Positions 1 through 6,423 of a stretch of 9,256 nt of DNA are shown piece after piece. How positions within the stretch are numbered: the stretch's first letter is position 1; the number at the start of each line of letters is the position of its first letter. The stretch lies in assembly GCA_964423225.1 (NCBI GenBank), contig CAYREE010000094.1, positions 1 through 9,256 on the forward strand. The letters run 5' to 3'. Source of the DNA: CAYREE01 sp964423225 (GTDB lineage Archaea; Altiarchaeota; Altiarchaeia; IMC4; SCGC-AAA252-I15). The notes under the pieces are model-generated. The model was given only the letters and a program-made list of their open reading frames with translations. It ran no database searches and was not told the DNA's origin. The position numbers and the translations under genes were made by a program.

Positions 1-94
1 CGTTTGCATCATAGATCTTCGTCCGATAACCCTCCAACGCTAGCAGAGATATTAGCGGAGGAGGGTTATCGGACGAAGATCTATGATGCAAACG
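1..94. repeat. 35-bp perfect inverted repeat at window edge (probable fold-back artefact)
   Basis: Bases 1-35 are the exact reverse complement of bases 60-94. After a 2-base mismatch (36-37 against 58-59) the pairing resumes for 5 bp (38-42 with 53-57), leaving a 10-base loop. The left arm begins at base 1, so it may extend beyond the window. The right arm lies inside well-conserved sulfatase coding sequence (the stretch after TLAEILAEEGYRT), so the left arm is most simply an inverted copy of it. Such terminal fold-backs are typical of amplification chimaeras or contig ends. A real genomic palindrome is the alternative. Confidence 0.85.
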
Positions 95-888
95 ACCATC
101 TCGTCCAGTTCAATCTCGTCAAGGGTTTTGAGGAGCGTTCTTCATATGATTATGGGCTAGCAGAGTATGGGGAGTACGTGGACATGAAAACGGCTAAGAA
201 CATTTATCCCTCCGCGATCAACTGGATAGATAAAGACTCTAATCAGGGAATAGTCAATAGGATTGGATGGAATGAAAGACCTATGGATTCACGATACTTC
301 CTATACATCCATACTATGGAGACTCATTCTCCCTACGAGTGGCCTGGCGAGCGATTCATGCCCATCCAATTTGATAAGGAAAAGATCGTCCAGGGTGTAA
401 GAGAGGATGTTATTGATCCAATATCTAATAATCCAGACCTCTTGACTATGTTCGAGCCATACAGGTTCAGGAACATGAAGCCTGGCGAGTCGTTCGAGAG
501 TTGGAGCGATATCTGTATAAACCTTAGCAATAAACAGTATGAGGGACTTGTCGCCTTGTATGACGGTAACATAGCCTATAGCGACCATCATATTGGAGGC
601 CTATTGGATGCTGTCAGGGACCTTGGCCAGTTGAACGATACCGTATTTGTCATCATGTCCGATCATGGCGAGTCATTCGATGAGCATGGGATGTATGGCC
701 ATGGCTCTCACCTCTATGATGAGAACCTCCATATCCCACTGATCATAGTTACCCCAACTTCCAGGTATTCTGGAAGGAGGGTGATAGGCCAGGTCGACGT
801 CACGAATCTTTTGCCTACACTGCTTGACATTCTGGACATAGAGCATGGAGATTTAACCAAGAGGTCTTGGTTTAGGACTCTTGAATAA
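1..888 (+). CDS. Sulfatase-family protein, 5'-truncated and ended by a premature in-frame stop
   Basis: This is the middle and C-terminal part of a sulfatase / alkaline-phosphatase-superfamily hydrolase, a family that cleaves sulfate or phosphate esters. Visible family signatures are PTLAEILAEEGYRT near the left end, YIHTMETHSPYEWP (about 304-345), the YDGNIAYSDHHIGGLL helix (about 559-606), and the metal-site motif SDHGESFDEHGMYGHG (about 658-705) followed by LHIPLIIV. The N-terminal block with the CxPSR/SxPSR nucleophile, which becomes formylglycine in true sulfatases, lies outside the window, so sulfatase cannot be told from phosphoglycerol-transferase-like relatives. The only apparent start, a TTG at 4, lies in the inverted-repeat arm and is not credible; real coding sequence probably begins near 36. 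Translation stops at TAA 886-888, but the family's C-terminal region continues in the same frame to 1209. Family confidence is high; intact function is doubtful. Confidence 0.88.
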   Translation, partial: RLHHRSSSDNPPTLAEILAEEGYRTKIYDANDHLVQFNLVKGFEERSSYDYGLAEYGEYVDMKTAKNIYPSAINWIDKDSNQGIVNRIGWNERPMDSRYFLYIHTMETHSPYEWPGERFMPIQFDKEKIVQGVREDVIDPISNNPDLLTMFEPYRFRNMKPGESFESWSDICINLSNKQYEGLVALYDGNIAYSDHHIGGLLDAVRDLGQLNDTVFVIMSDHGESFDEHGMYGHGSHLYDENLHIPLIIVTPTSRYSGRRVIGQVDVTNLLPTLLDILDIEHGDLTKRSWFRTLE

Positions 889-1209
889 TTCGACGGCAAT
901 AATGGCAACGAGGATGTGTATAGTGCTACTGGATTTAGGACTCGTCTCGTCCACAGCCTTCGGAACAGGACGCATAAAATCATATGCAGACAGGATAACA
1001 AGGAGTGTGTACTCTACGACCTGATTAAAGACCCAGAAGAACGGGACAACATATACGAAAAAGAAGATCCTGTATCACAGGCCATGCTAGACAAGCTATA
1101 CCATTTCCTGGGAGAAGAGGGGGAGATACTCGATGACACCATCTATGGGAAGTTGAATATCAGCCCAGAGGCGAAAGACAGGCTGAGAGAACTGGGATAC
1201 CTGATGTGA
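889..1209 (+). pseudogene. Detached C-terminal part of the same sulfatase gene, downstream of in-frame TAA
   Basis: Sequence after the TAA at 886-888 stays open in the same frame for 106 codons to TGA 1207-1209. It reads like a sulfatase C-terminus: SATGFRTRLVHSLRNRTHKI corresponds to the strand where sulfatases have a 'RT..yKyI' segment, then VLYDLIKDPEERDNIYEKE matches the very common 'eLYDL.kDP.E..N' motif, and RLRELGYLM is a typical last-residue motif. A GTG at 916 could formally start a 97-residue protein, but there is no convincing ribosome-binding site and no domain would be complete. One gene broken by a nonsense change (or a base-call error) explains it best. Stop-codon readthrough is possible but unsupported. 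Confidence 0.85.
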
Positions 1210-1220
1210 TATAGATATTA
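1210..1220 (+). promoter_or_regulatory. Possible TATA-like element before the nucleotide-sugar dehydrogenase
   Basis: The 47-base gap between the sulfatase stop and the ATG at 1257 opens with an A/T-only run broken by a single G (tatagatatta). Its centre lies about 42 bases before the start, compatible with an archaeal TATA box and a short leader. The gap also lacks a clear Shine-Dalgarno. Short A/T runs are common by chance, and simple read-through from the sulfatase gene is an equal alternative. Confidence 0.2.
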
Positions 1221-1256
1221 AGGGATTAATCTAAAGAATAAAACTGGATTTTAAAG

Positions 1257-2483
1257 ATGAATGAGAAGATATGCGTAATAGGCCTCGGCTACGTGGGCTT
1301 GCCTCTTGCGAGATTGATCAATGAGAAAGGTTTGGAGGTAATTGGCTTAGACATTAGCTCGGATGCAATTGAATATGCAAAAAAGGAGGGTATAGCAGCT
1401 ACAACTGATGCTAAACAAGCAATCAAGGATGCCAGCATCATAGTAGTATGTGTTCCAACACCTGTTGATGAGAGCTATATGCCAGACCTAACACCCATTG
1501 AAGACACATGCAAAACAATTTCTAAAAACATCAAGAAAGGACAGACAGTTATCATAGAATCAACTATTTATCCAGGAGTAACAGAAGAAGTGGTAAAACC
1601 AATCCTTGAAGAATCAGGCCTAAAAGCTGGAGAAGACTTTTACCTAGCTCATTGCCCGGAGCGAATCGATCCAGGAAACAAGAAATGGGATGTTGGAAAT
1701 ATACCTAGGGTTATTGGTGGGATAAACAAGGATAGTACAATGAAGGCATCTAAGTTCTATTCGAAGATAATCAATGCACAGATACTTGAATTATCTGATG
1801 TGAGATCAGCAGAGGCCACCAAGATCGTTGAAAACGCTTTCCGCGACATAAACATCGCTTTCGTAAACGAGCTTGCACGATCCTTCGATAAGATGGGCAT
1901 CGACGTTGTCGAAGTAATCAAGGCCGCATCAACCAAGCCATTCGGATTCATGCCTCACTGGCCAGGCTGCGGTGTAGGAGGCCACTGCATACCAGTCGAT
2001 CCATATTATCTGATTGAGAAGGCTAAGAAGAATGGGTTCAGCCACAGCTTTCTAACTCTTGCAAGGGAGATTAACAATGATATGCCGAACTATACGGTCG
2101 AGCTTGTTGCTAAAGCCTTAAATGAAGTCGGCAAGAGCATCAAGGGCTCTAATATCTGTGTCTTAGGTGTTTCATACAAGAAGGATGTGGACGACATCAG
2201 GGAGAGTCCTGCTCAGGAAATCATTGCGAAACTTAAAAAGCATGGGGCGAATGTCGAAGTCTATGATCCGTTCATCCCCAGTGAATCCACACTAACCAAT
2301 CTTGACGATTGTCTAAATTCAGAATGCATTGTCCTAGTAACAGACCACACGGAATTCAAGAAGATCGAGGAAAAAATCAGTAATTGTAAGATAAAGGCTG
2401 TGGTGGACGGGAGAAACTTTTTGGATAAGGATAAGATAGAATCCATTGAAATAATATACAAGGGAATCGGTAGGGGTGTCTAA
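1257..2483 (+). CDS. Nucleotide-sugar (UDP-sugar) 6-dehydrogenase, WbpA/WecC/TviB superfamily
   Basis: This 408-residue enzyme should oxidise C6 of a UDP-sugar to the carboxylate with two NAD+ in the cytoplasm, giving a uronic-acid donor for glycan synthesis. The NAD-binding motif GLGYVGLP is at residues 9-16, CVPTPV at 65-70, the family motif HCPERIDPGNKKW at 132-144, the conserved lysine in EATKIVENAFRD at 189, and the catalytic cysteine in GCGVGGHCIPVDP at 244. The C-terminal UDP-binding motif SYKKDVDDIRESP is at 306-318. Length and all three domains (NAD-binding, helical middle, UDP-binding) are complete. 'PERIDPG' rather than the 'PERVLPG' of WecC points to the UDP-GlcNAc/UDP-GalNAc dehydrogenase side (WbpA, TviB), but the substrate cannot be fixed from sequence alone. 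The ATG at 1257 fits the family N-terminus; no clear Shine-Dalgarno precedes it. It lies 47 bases after the sulfatase stop and ends 2 bases from the convergent short-chain dehydrogenase. GC content rises sharply within the gene. Confidence 0.93.
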   Translation: MNEKICVIGLGYVGLPLARLINEKGLEVIGLDISSDAIEYAKKEGIAATTDAKQAIKDASIIVVCVPTPVDESYMPDLTPIEDTCKTISKNIKKGQTVIIESTIYPGVTEEVVKPILEESGLKAGEDFYLAHCPERIDPGNKKWDVGNIPRVIGGINKDSTMKASKFYSKIINAQILELSDVRSAEATKIVENAFRDINIAFVNELARSFDKMGIDVVEVIKAASTKPFGFMPHWPGCGVGGHCIPVDPYYLIEKAKKNGFSHSFLTLAREINNDMPNYTVELVAKALNEVGKSIKGSNICVLGVSYKKDVDDIRESPAQEIIAKLKKHGANVEVYDPFIPSESTLTNLDDCLNSECIVLVTDHTEFKKIEEKISNCKIKAVVDGRNFLDKDKIESIEIIYKGIGRGV

Positions 2484-2485
2484 GC

Positions 2486-3229
2486 TCATTCAGTACTCAA
2501 TCTAGTAGTCGCACCCCCATCTACAACTAATGAAGCTCCTGTGATAAACGATGATCTTTTCCCATCTGCTAGAAAGAATATAGCCTCTGCTATTTCTTCT
2601 GGTTTTCCGATGCGTCCAATAACTGTCCGTTCTGCTAGACAGTCGAGTTTCTCCTGGATGTCTCCATCACCTGCATGCCCTCTGGACAGGCCGTTCCTTA
2701 GCATCTTTGTGTCTACTGCTCCTGGCAGCACTGTATTGACCCGGATATCTCTGTCTGCCAAGTCTATTGCCATTGCTCTTGTAAGAGACATTATCGCTCC
2801 TTTGCTTGCCGCATATGCTGCAATCCTTGAGGATGTGGCAATTGCATGCACTGAGCTTACATTCACTATGGAACCGCCATCATTCATTGCATCGATTAGC
2901 TCTCGTCCTAGCAGGTATATGGCTTTTAGGTTTACGTTCATTACTTTGTCCCATTGTTCTTCGGTCGTATCATCTAATGTTTCTGTGACCTGGTATGCCG
3001 CATTGTTTACGATACAGTCTATGGAACCGAAGTCTTTTCTTACTTCGGATGCAAGCCTCTTAATATTTACATGTTTAGACAGGTCGCATTGGTAGTATTT
3101 TATTCCTTCTAACCCTGGATCTTTTCGTGAAGCTACTCCAATAACAGACCAGCCTTCCCTGACAAATAATTCTGCGCAAGCCTTTCCGATACCAGCTGAT
3201 ACTCCGGTGATAATTACATTTTTCGCCAT
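2486..3229 (-). CDS. Short-chain dehydrogenase/reductase (SDR), classical type
   Basis: This complete 247-residue classical SDR is an NAD(P)-dependent oxidoreductase of alcohols and ketones. The cofactor motif TGVSAGIG is at residues 8-15, the NNAA motif at 75-78, the catalytic serine in NVSSV at 122-126, the YAASK catalytic motif (Tyr139, Lys143), the PG turn at 169-170, and the C-terminal FITGASLVVDGG at 228-239. The last is typical of sugar or 3-oxoacyl-type SDRs. Length is standard. It is the last gene of the minus-strand operon, starting 7 bases after the D-2-hydroxyacid dehydrogenase; no strong ribosome-binding site is seen, so coupling is likely. Relatives sit beside CMP-sugar synthetases in flagellin and capsule loci (for example PtmA next to PtmB in Campylobacter), which fits this context. 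The substrate is unknown. Confidence 0.92.
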   Translation of the reverse strand: MAKNVIITGVSAGIGKACAELFVREGWSVIGVASRKDPGLEGIKYYQCDLSKHVNIKRLASEVRKDFGSIDCIVNNAAYQVTETLDDTTEEQWDKVMNVNLKAIYLLGRELIDAMNDGGSIVNVSSVHAIATSSRIAAYAASKGAIMSLTRAMAIDLADRDIRVNTVLPGAVDTKMLRNGLSRGHAGDGDIQEKLDCLAERTVIGRIGKPEEIAEAIFFLADGKRSSFITGASLVVDGGATTRLSTE

Positions 3230-3236
3230 TTTCTTT

Positions 3237-4178
3237 TTATTTATCTTGTTTTAGTGCATTTAACAGGTTGTTGATTGTGTTTTCATGTACTTTCTCCCAT
3301 GCCTTCGGACTGCTGTTTGAGTTATGAGCTGCTAGTAATACATTATCCATGCTTCTAAGGGGGCTGTCAAGTGGTAATGGTTCATCTTCAAAGACATCCA
3401 GACATGCACCAGCTATCTGATTATTCTCAAGCGCATAGACTAATGCTTTCTCATCGATTATCGGGCCACGAGCAGTGTTTATTATCACTGCTGTCGGCTT
3501 CATCATATTTAATTCTTTTGTGCTTATGAGGTGTTTGCTTGTCTGATTAAGGTCGCAGTTTAGGCTTATGAAATCTGATTCTGACAGTACTTCCTCTTTG
3601 GATTTAATCCTAGCTCCTGTTTCTTTTATGAATTCATCTGGTACATCGACTATGTCATTTCCAAGAATATTTATTCCGAATGGTTTTGCACGTCTTGCTA
3701 CTGCTTTCCCGATGTTTCCTAATCCGATTATTCCAAGCGTGGATTCATTCATTGCTACACAGGGTATCTTCTCCCAGGTCCCAGTTTGTAATTCCTGTGT
3801 CTGCCAGGGCTGCTTTCTTGCGAAGCATAGTATATAGCCTAGGATGCTGTCTGCTACGGGTTCTGTGAACGCGTTTGGAGTATTGCATATCTTCACGCCA
3901 TGCTTTTTGCACGCGTCTTTGTCTATCGAGTCTATCCCAGTACCCCATTTGGAGATGACCTTCAGCTTCTTAGCTTTTTTGAGTACTTTTTCTGTGAACT
4001 GGTCATCCCCAGATATCACACCATCAATGTCATCGATGACTTCGAGAAGCTCTTTTTCACTCATCCTCTCCCTGACTTTTGGTACAATAATCTCGATCTT
4101 GTTATCTTCAAATATCTGCTTGAATATATCAACTACAGGTTGCATATAGGGGGCTGAGATCAGTATTTTGTACTTCAT
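3237..4178 (-). CDS. D-2-hydroxyacid dehydrogenase, phosphoglycerate-dehydrogenase-like
   Basis: This 313-residue NAD-dependent D-isomer 2-hydroxyacid dehydrogenase interconverts 2-oxo and D-2-hydroxy acids. The Rossmann motif GLGNIG is at residues 152-157. The catalytic triad is present: Arg237 in NTARGPIIDE, Glu266 in DVFEDEP and His285 in LAAHNSNSSP. The Arg-Glu spacing of 29 equals that in E. coli SerA. It lacks the C-terminal ACT regulatory domain of many serine-pathway enzymes, and its place between a cytidylyltransferase and an SDR suggests a dedicated glycan-precursor role rather than serine synthesis (inference). Its ATG overlaps the upstream stop as ATGA (4175-4178), a mark of translational coupling; a GGAGG sits 13 bases upstream, which is long for a ribosome-binding site. 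The physiological substrate is not determined. Confidence 0.92.
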   Translation of the reverse strand: MKYKILISAPYMQPVVDIFKQIFEDNKIEIIVPKVRERMSEKELLEVIDDIDGVISGDDQFTEKVLKKAKKLKVISKWGTGIDSIDKDACKKHGVKICNTPNAFTEPVADSILGYILCFARKQPWQTQELQTGTWEKIPCVAMNESTLGIIGLGNIGKAVARRAKPFGINILGNDIVDVPDEFIKETGARIKSKEEVLSESDFISLNCDLNQTSKHLISTKELNMMKPTAVIINTARGPIIDEKALVYALENNQIAGACLDVFEDEPLPLDSPLRSMDNVLLAAHNSNSSPKAWEKVHENTINNLLNALKQDK

Positions 4179-4828
4179 TTTGAAAGTAGTGCCTCCACTA
4201 TCTTTAATTCATCTTCGGTGTCAATGTCCATTGACTCGACCAGTGTTGTCTCATACATCATCGGTTTTTCCCCTATCCTGTTCTTGTTCTTCATGAATGA
4301 TTCCTGGTTGAATATGTAAAAGCATGAGTTCTCCTCGAACAATGGCTTTAAATCCTGGGTGGTCGGCGCTTCCTTTGGATCATGGTTATTGGGCGTTGCA
4401 TCCTCATTCCAGAATCTCTTTTGAATCCTTGTGACTGAGAACATGTTATCGTAATCTGGAATATTGTCGAGATATTTTTTTATAGCCTTGTCAATCGTTG
4501 TTGCCTTGACCAGTGGACTTGTCGCATGAACTTGAATGAAATGCTCTCCTTCAACTTTTTTTAATGTATCCGCTATCACAAGGTTCATGCTGCAATTACC
4601 CTTCAATGATTCCTCCCTTTCAACCAATATGATCTTATCATTGTCAGCATATTTGTCAAGTACTTCATTGATATCAGTATTGATTACGACCTTGTTGATA
4701 GAATCGGTCTTAAGTAGCGTATTTAGGATGTATTCATACAAGGGCTTTCCTCCGATGAGTCTGATATTCTTGTCTTTAACCCTCTGGCTTCCCGCCCGCA
4801 TCGGCAATATCGCAATCATGCTATCCAT
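4175..4828 (-). CDS. Cytidylyltransferase of the acylneuraminate/CMP-sugar synthetase family
   Basis: This 217-residue enzyme should couple CMP from CTP to a sugar acid or related acid, releasing pyrophosphate. The nucleotide-binding signature LPMRAGSQRVKDKNIR spans residues 8-23, matching the 'IPARxGSKrvprKN' motif of NeuA/KdsB-type enzymes. HATSPL at 101-106 corresponds to the substrate-loop 'qpTSPl' motif, and SMDIDTEDEL near the C-terminus (199-208) carries the metal-binding aspartates. The frame is open to a TTG at 4891, but the family begins at MIAILPMRAGS. I choose ATG 4828 (next option 4819), which starts 7 bases after the cyclase stop instead of overlapping it by 56. No NeuB, KdsA or epimerase gene is in the window, so the activated molecule may not be a sialic acid. 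Confidence 0.9.
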   Translation of the reverse strand: MDSMIAILPMRAGSQRVKDKNIRLIGGKPLYEYILNTLLKTDSINKVVINTDINEVLDKYADNDKIILVEREESLKGNCSMNLVIADTLKKVEGEHFIQVHATSPLVKATTIDKAIKKYLDNIPDYDNMFSVTRIQKRFWNEDATPNNHDPKEAPTTQDLKPLFEENSCFYIFNQESFMKNKNRIGEKPMMYETTLVESMDIDTEDELKIVEALLSK

Positions 4829-4835
4829 TTTATAT

Positions 4836-5477
4836 CTATCCTTTTTTCGGCCTAATAACCACTCTGGCCATCGCACCCTCTGAACCTTCAATGCATATGG
4901 GCAGGCATATTAGGTCGTATATGCCAGTTTTTACCCCGGATAGATTTAAACCTTCCACCAATATGACTTCTGCTTCAAGCAGTGTCACATGTGTCTTTGG
5001 ATCGTCGCCATATATTTGGACTGAAAGGTAGTCTAATCCAATTAGCTTTATTCCTTTCTTTACTATCCATTCGGCTGCGTCGTTTGTAAGTGCGACGAAG
5101 TCTTCCCTAAACTCCTTTACTCCCTGCTCCCAAAGTAGTGAGTTATTGGTACGTATCAATATTCGCTGAACATCGTCAGGTATCTCAAGATCCTCAAGGT
5201 CGTCTACAGTGATCTTATCGGCATCGGGAAGATATCCGACATATACTGGACCTATCAATTCATCTAATTGAATTTTTTCTATGGTCTTACCTTTATCGAT
5301 GAAATGTTTGGGCGCGTCTATATGTGTTCCAACATGAACGTCGCAGGTTATCATCGACAGGTTGTTCGAATCCCCAGCTTTAATGCTCTTAGTCTGTCGT
5401 ATCCGATATCCCGCATCCCCAGGCCATGTCGGCATATCCTCGCGTAATGGTATTGATATGTCTATCCAGTCACTCAT
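4836..5477 (-). CDS. Cyclase-family metal-dependent hydrolase (kynurenine-formamidase-like)
   Basis: This 213-residue member of the 'putative cyclase' family belongs with arylformamidases (KynB), isatin hydrolase and polyketide cyclase-like proteins, which bind divalent metal and usually hydrolyse amides or cyclic amides. The diagnostic metal-binding motif HVGTHIDAPKHF is at residues 48-59, with a conserved histidine and glutamate in THVTLLEAEVILVEGL (His163, Glu168) and the GLDYLSVQ strand before it. The start was set to ATG 5477: a GGTGA ribosome-binding site lies 5 bases upstream, and the GTG at 5486 falls inside that site. This start overlaps the glycosyltransferase stop by 8 bases. A tryptophan-degradation role is unlikely because no kynurenine genes are near; it probably hydrolyses an intermediate of the neighbouring CMP-linked precursor pathway (inference). 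Confidence 0.88.
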   Translation of the reverse strand: MSDWIDISIPLREDMPTWPGDAGYRIRQTKSIKAGDSNNLSMITCDVHVGTHIDAPKHFIDKGKTIEKIQLDELIGPVYVGYLPDADKITVDDLEDLEIPDDVQRILIRTNNSLLWEQGVKEFREDFVALTNDAAEWIVKKGIKLIGLDYLSVQIYGDDPKTHVTLLEAEVILVEGLNLSGVKTGIYDLICLPICIEGSEGAMARVVIRPKKG

Positions 5478-6423
5478 CTTTTTCACCCGCGGAATAGTCT
5501 ATCTCATGTATTTTCCCGTTCTTATCCGTTTCTTCTCTTTTCCTCTTGAATCCTTTTGGGAAATAGAATTGTTCCTTGAGTTTTTTCTCTACTCTCCCAT
5601 GCTGTGAGAATCCTCTATATGTTCCCCAGAATTGCATGAGTCTAAATCCGAGTATACTGATGATATTTCCCAGTATCTTTCCATCTCTGAATGCATGATA
5701 GTAGTCGCTGAGAGTATTTGAGATGAATAGGCGAACTGCATCCAGTAGGCTGAACTGCTGGTGCATAATGTGTTTTAATGCTACTGCCTCACGCCTGTAT
5801 CGCATCCTGATATTCCAATATGATTCTTCATGGACATGAATTATCACAGCATCTGCACTATATGCTATCTTATATCCCTCTTTCATTGCCCGTTTGGCCC
5901 AGTCAAGGTCTTCTAAGCCTGTAAGATTCTCGTCATAGGGCATCTTTTCCCAGATCGCCCGTCTAATGACTGCATTAGCATTATTGCAGAAGGGATGGTC
6001 TTGGTTTGGATCAGATTCTTCTGGAAACCATTTGGCAAATATTTGATGTTCAGTATACTTGGTATTCTCATCACCACGCTGCTTTCCATATACTAATGCA
6101 ACCTTCTTATCCTTGAAGGATCCAATCATCTTGGATAACCAGTCATTATACCGTGGATAGCAGTGAGAACTGACGATAACGACAAGCTCGCCTGTTGCAG
6201 CCTCACAGCCTCGATTCAATGCTCTTCCAAACGAAAACTCTTCGGGAGGTATGTGGACTACCTTAACATCGTATCTGGACGCTATTGACAGTGTGGCATC
6301 TGTTGAACCAGAGTCGACAAGGATGATCTCCTTATCATCCTTTATATCCTGTTTCATGATGCCCGTCAAAAGCCGCCCTATATGCTGCTCTTCATTATAG
6401 CAGCGGATAACAAACGATATCAT
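5470..6423 (-). CDS. Family 2 glycosyltransferase (GT-A fold, rhamnosyltransferase-like)
   Basis: This 317-residue glycosyltransferase should transfer a nucleotide-activated sugar to a lipid-linked or growing glycan at the cytoplasmic membrane face. The N-terminal GT-A start SFVIRCYNEEQHIGRLL is at residues 3-19, the nucleotide-binding VDSGSTD at 36-42, FSFGRALNRGCEAATGE at 63-79, and the catalytic-base region TGLEDLDWAKR at 168-178. Where many GT2 enzymes have DxD, this one has VSSHCYP (84-90), as in a rhamnosyltransferase-like subgroup that uses 'SAH'. No transmembrane segment is obvious. The last 35 or so residues are highly charged. ATG 6423 overlaps the methyltransferase stop as ATGA. 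Donor and acceptor are unknown. Confidence 0.9.
   Translation of the reverse strand: MISFVIRCYNEEQHIGRLLTGIMKQDIKDDKEIILVDSGSTDATLSIASRYDVKVVHIPPEEFSFGRALNRGCEAATGELVVIVSSHCYPRYNDWLSKMIGSFKDKKVALVYGKQRGDENTKYTEHQIFAKWFPEESDPNQDHPFCNNANAVIRRAIWEKMPYDENLTGLEDLDWAKRAMKEGYKIAYSADAVIIHVHEESYWNIRMRYRREAVALKHIMHQQFSLLDAVRLFISNTLSDYYHAFRDGKILGNIISILGFRLMQFWGTYRGFSQHGRVEKKLKEQFYFPKGFKRKREETDKNGKIHEIDYSAGEKDE
5483..5487 (-). promoter_or_regulatory. Ribosome-binding site of the cyclase-family gene
   Basis: On the minus strand GGTGA stands 5 bases before the ATG at 5477 and matches the 3' end of 16S rRNA. It decides the start: the GTG at 5486 is embedded in it and would have no site of its own. Confidence 0.7.

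Noticed and set aside
916..1209. Independent 97-residue gene starting at GTG 916
   Set aside because: It is in the same frame as the upstream sulfatase and is recognisably that family's C-terminus, so it is treated as part of one broken gene.
2541..3095. Plus-strand open frame of 184 codons opposite the SDR gene
   Set aside because: It lies wholly antisense to a gene with clear SDR motifs, and its predicted protein has no recognisable features.
4829..4891. N-terminal extension of the cytidylyltransferase from a TTG at 4891
   Set aside because: The extra 21 residues (tryptophan- and arginine-rich) do not resemble the family, overlap the cyclase gene by 56 bases and have no ribosome-binding site. 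ATG 4828 matches the family N-terminus.
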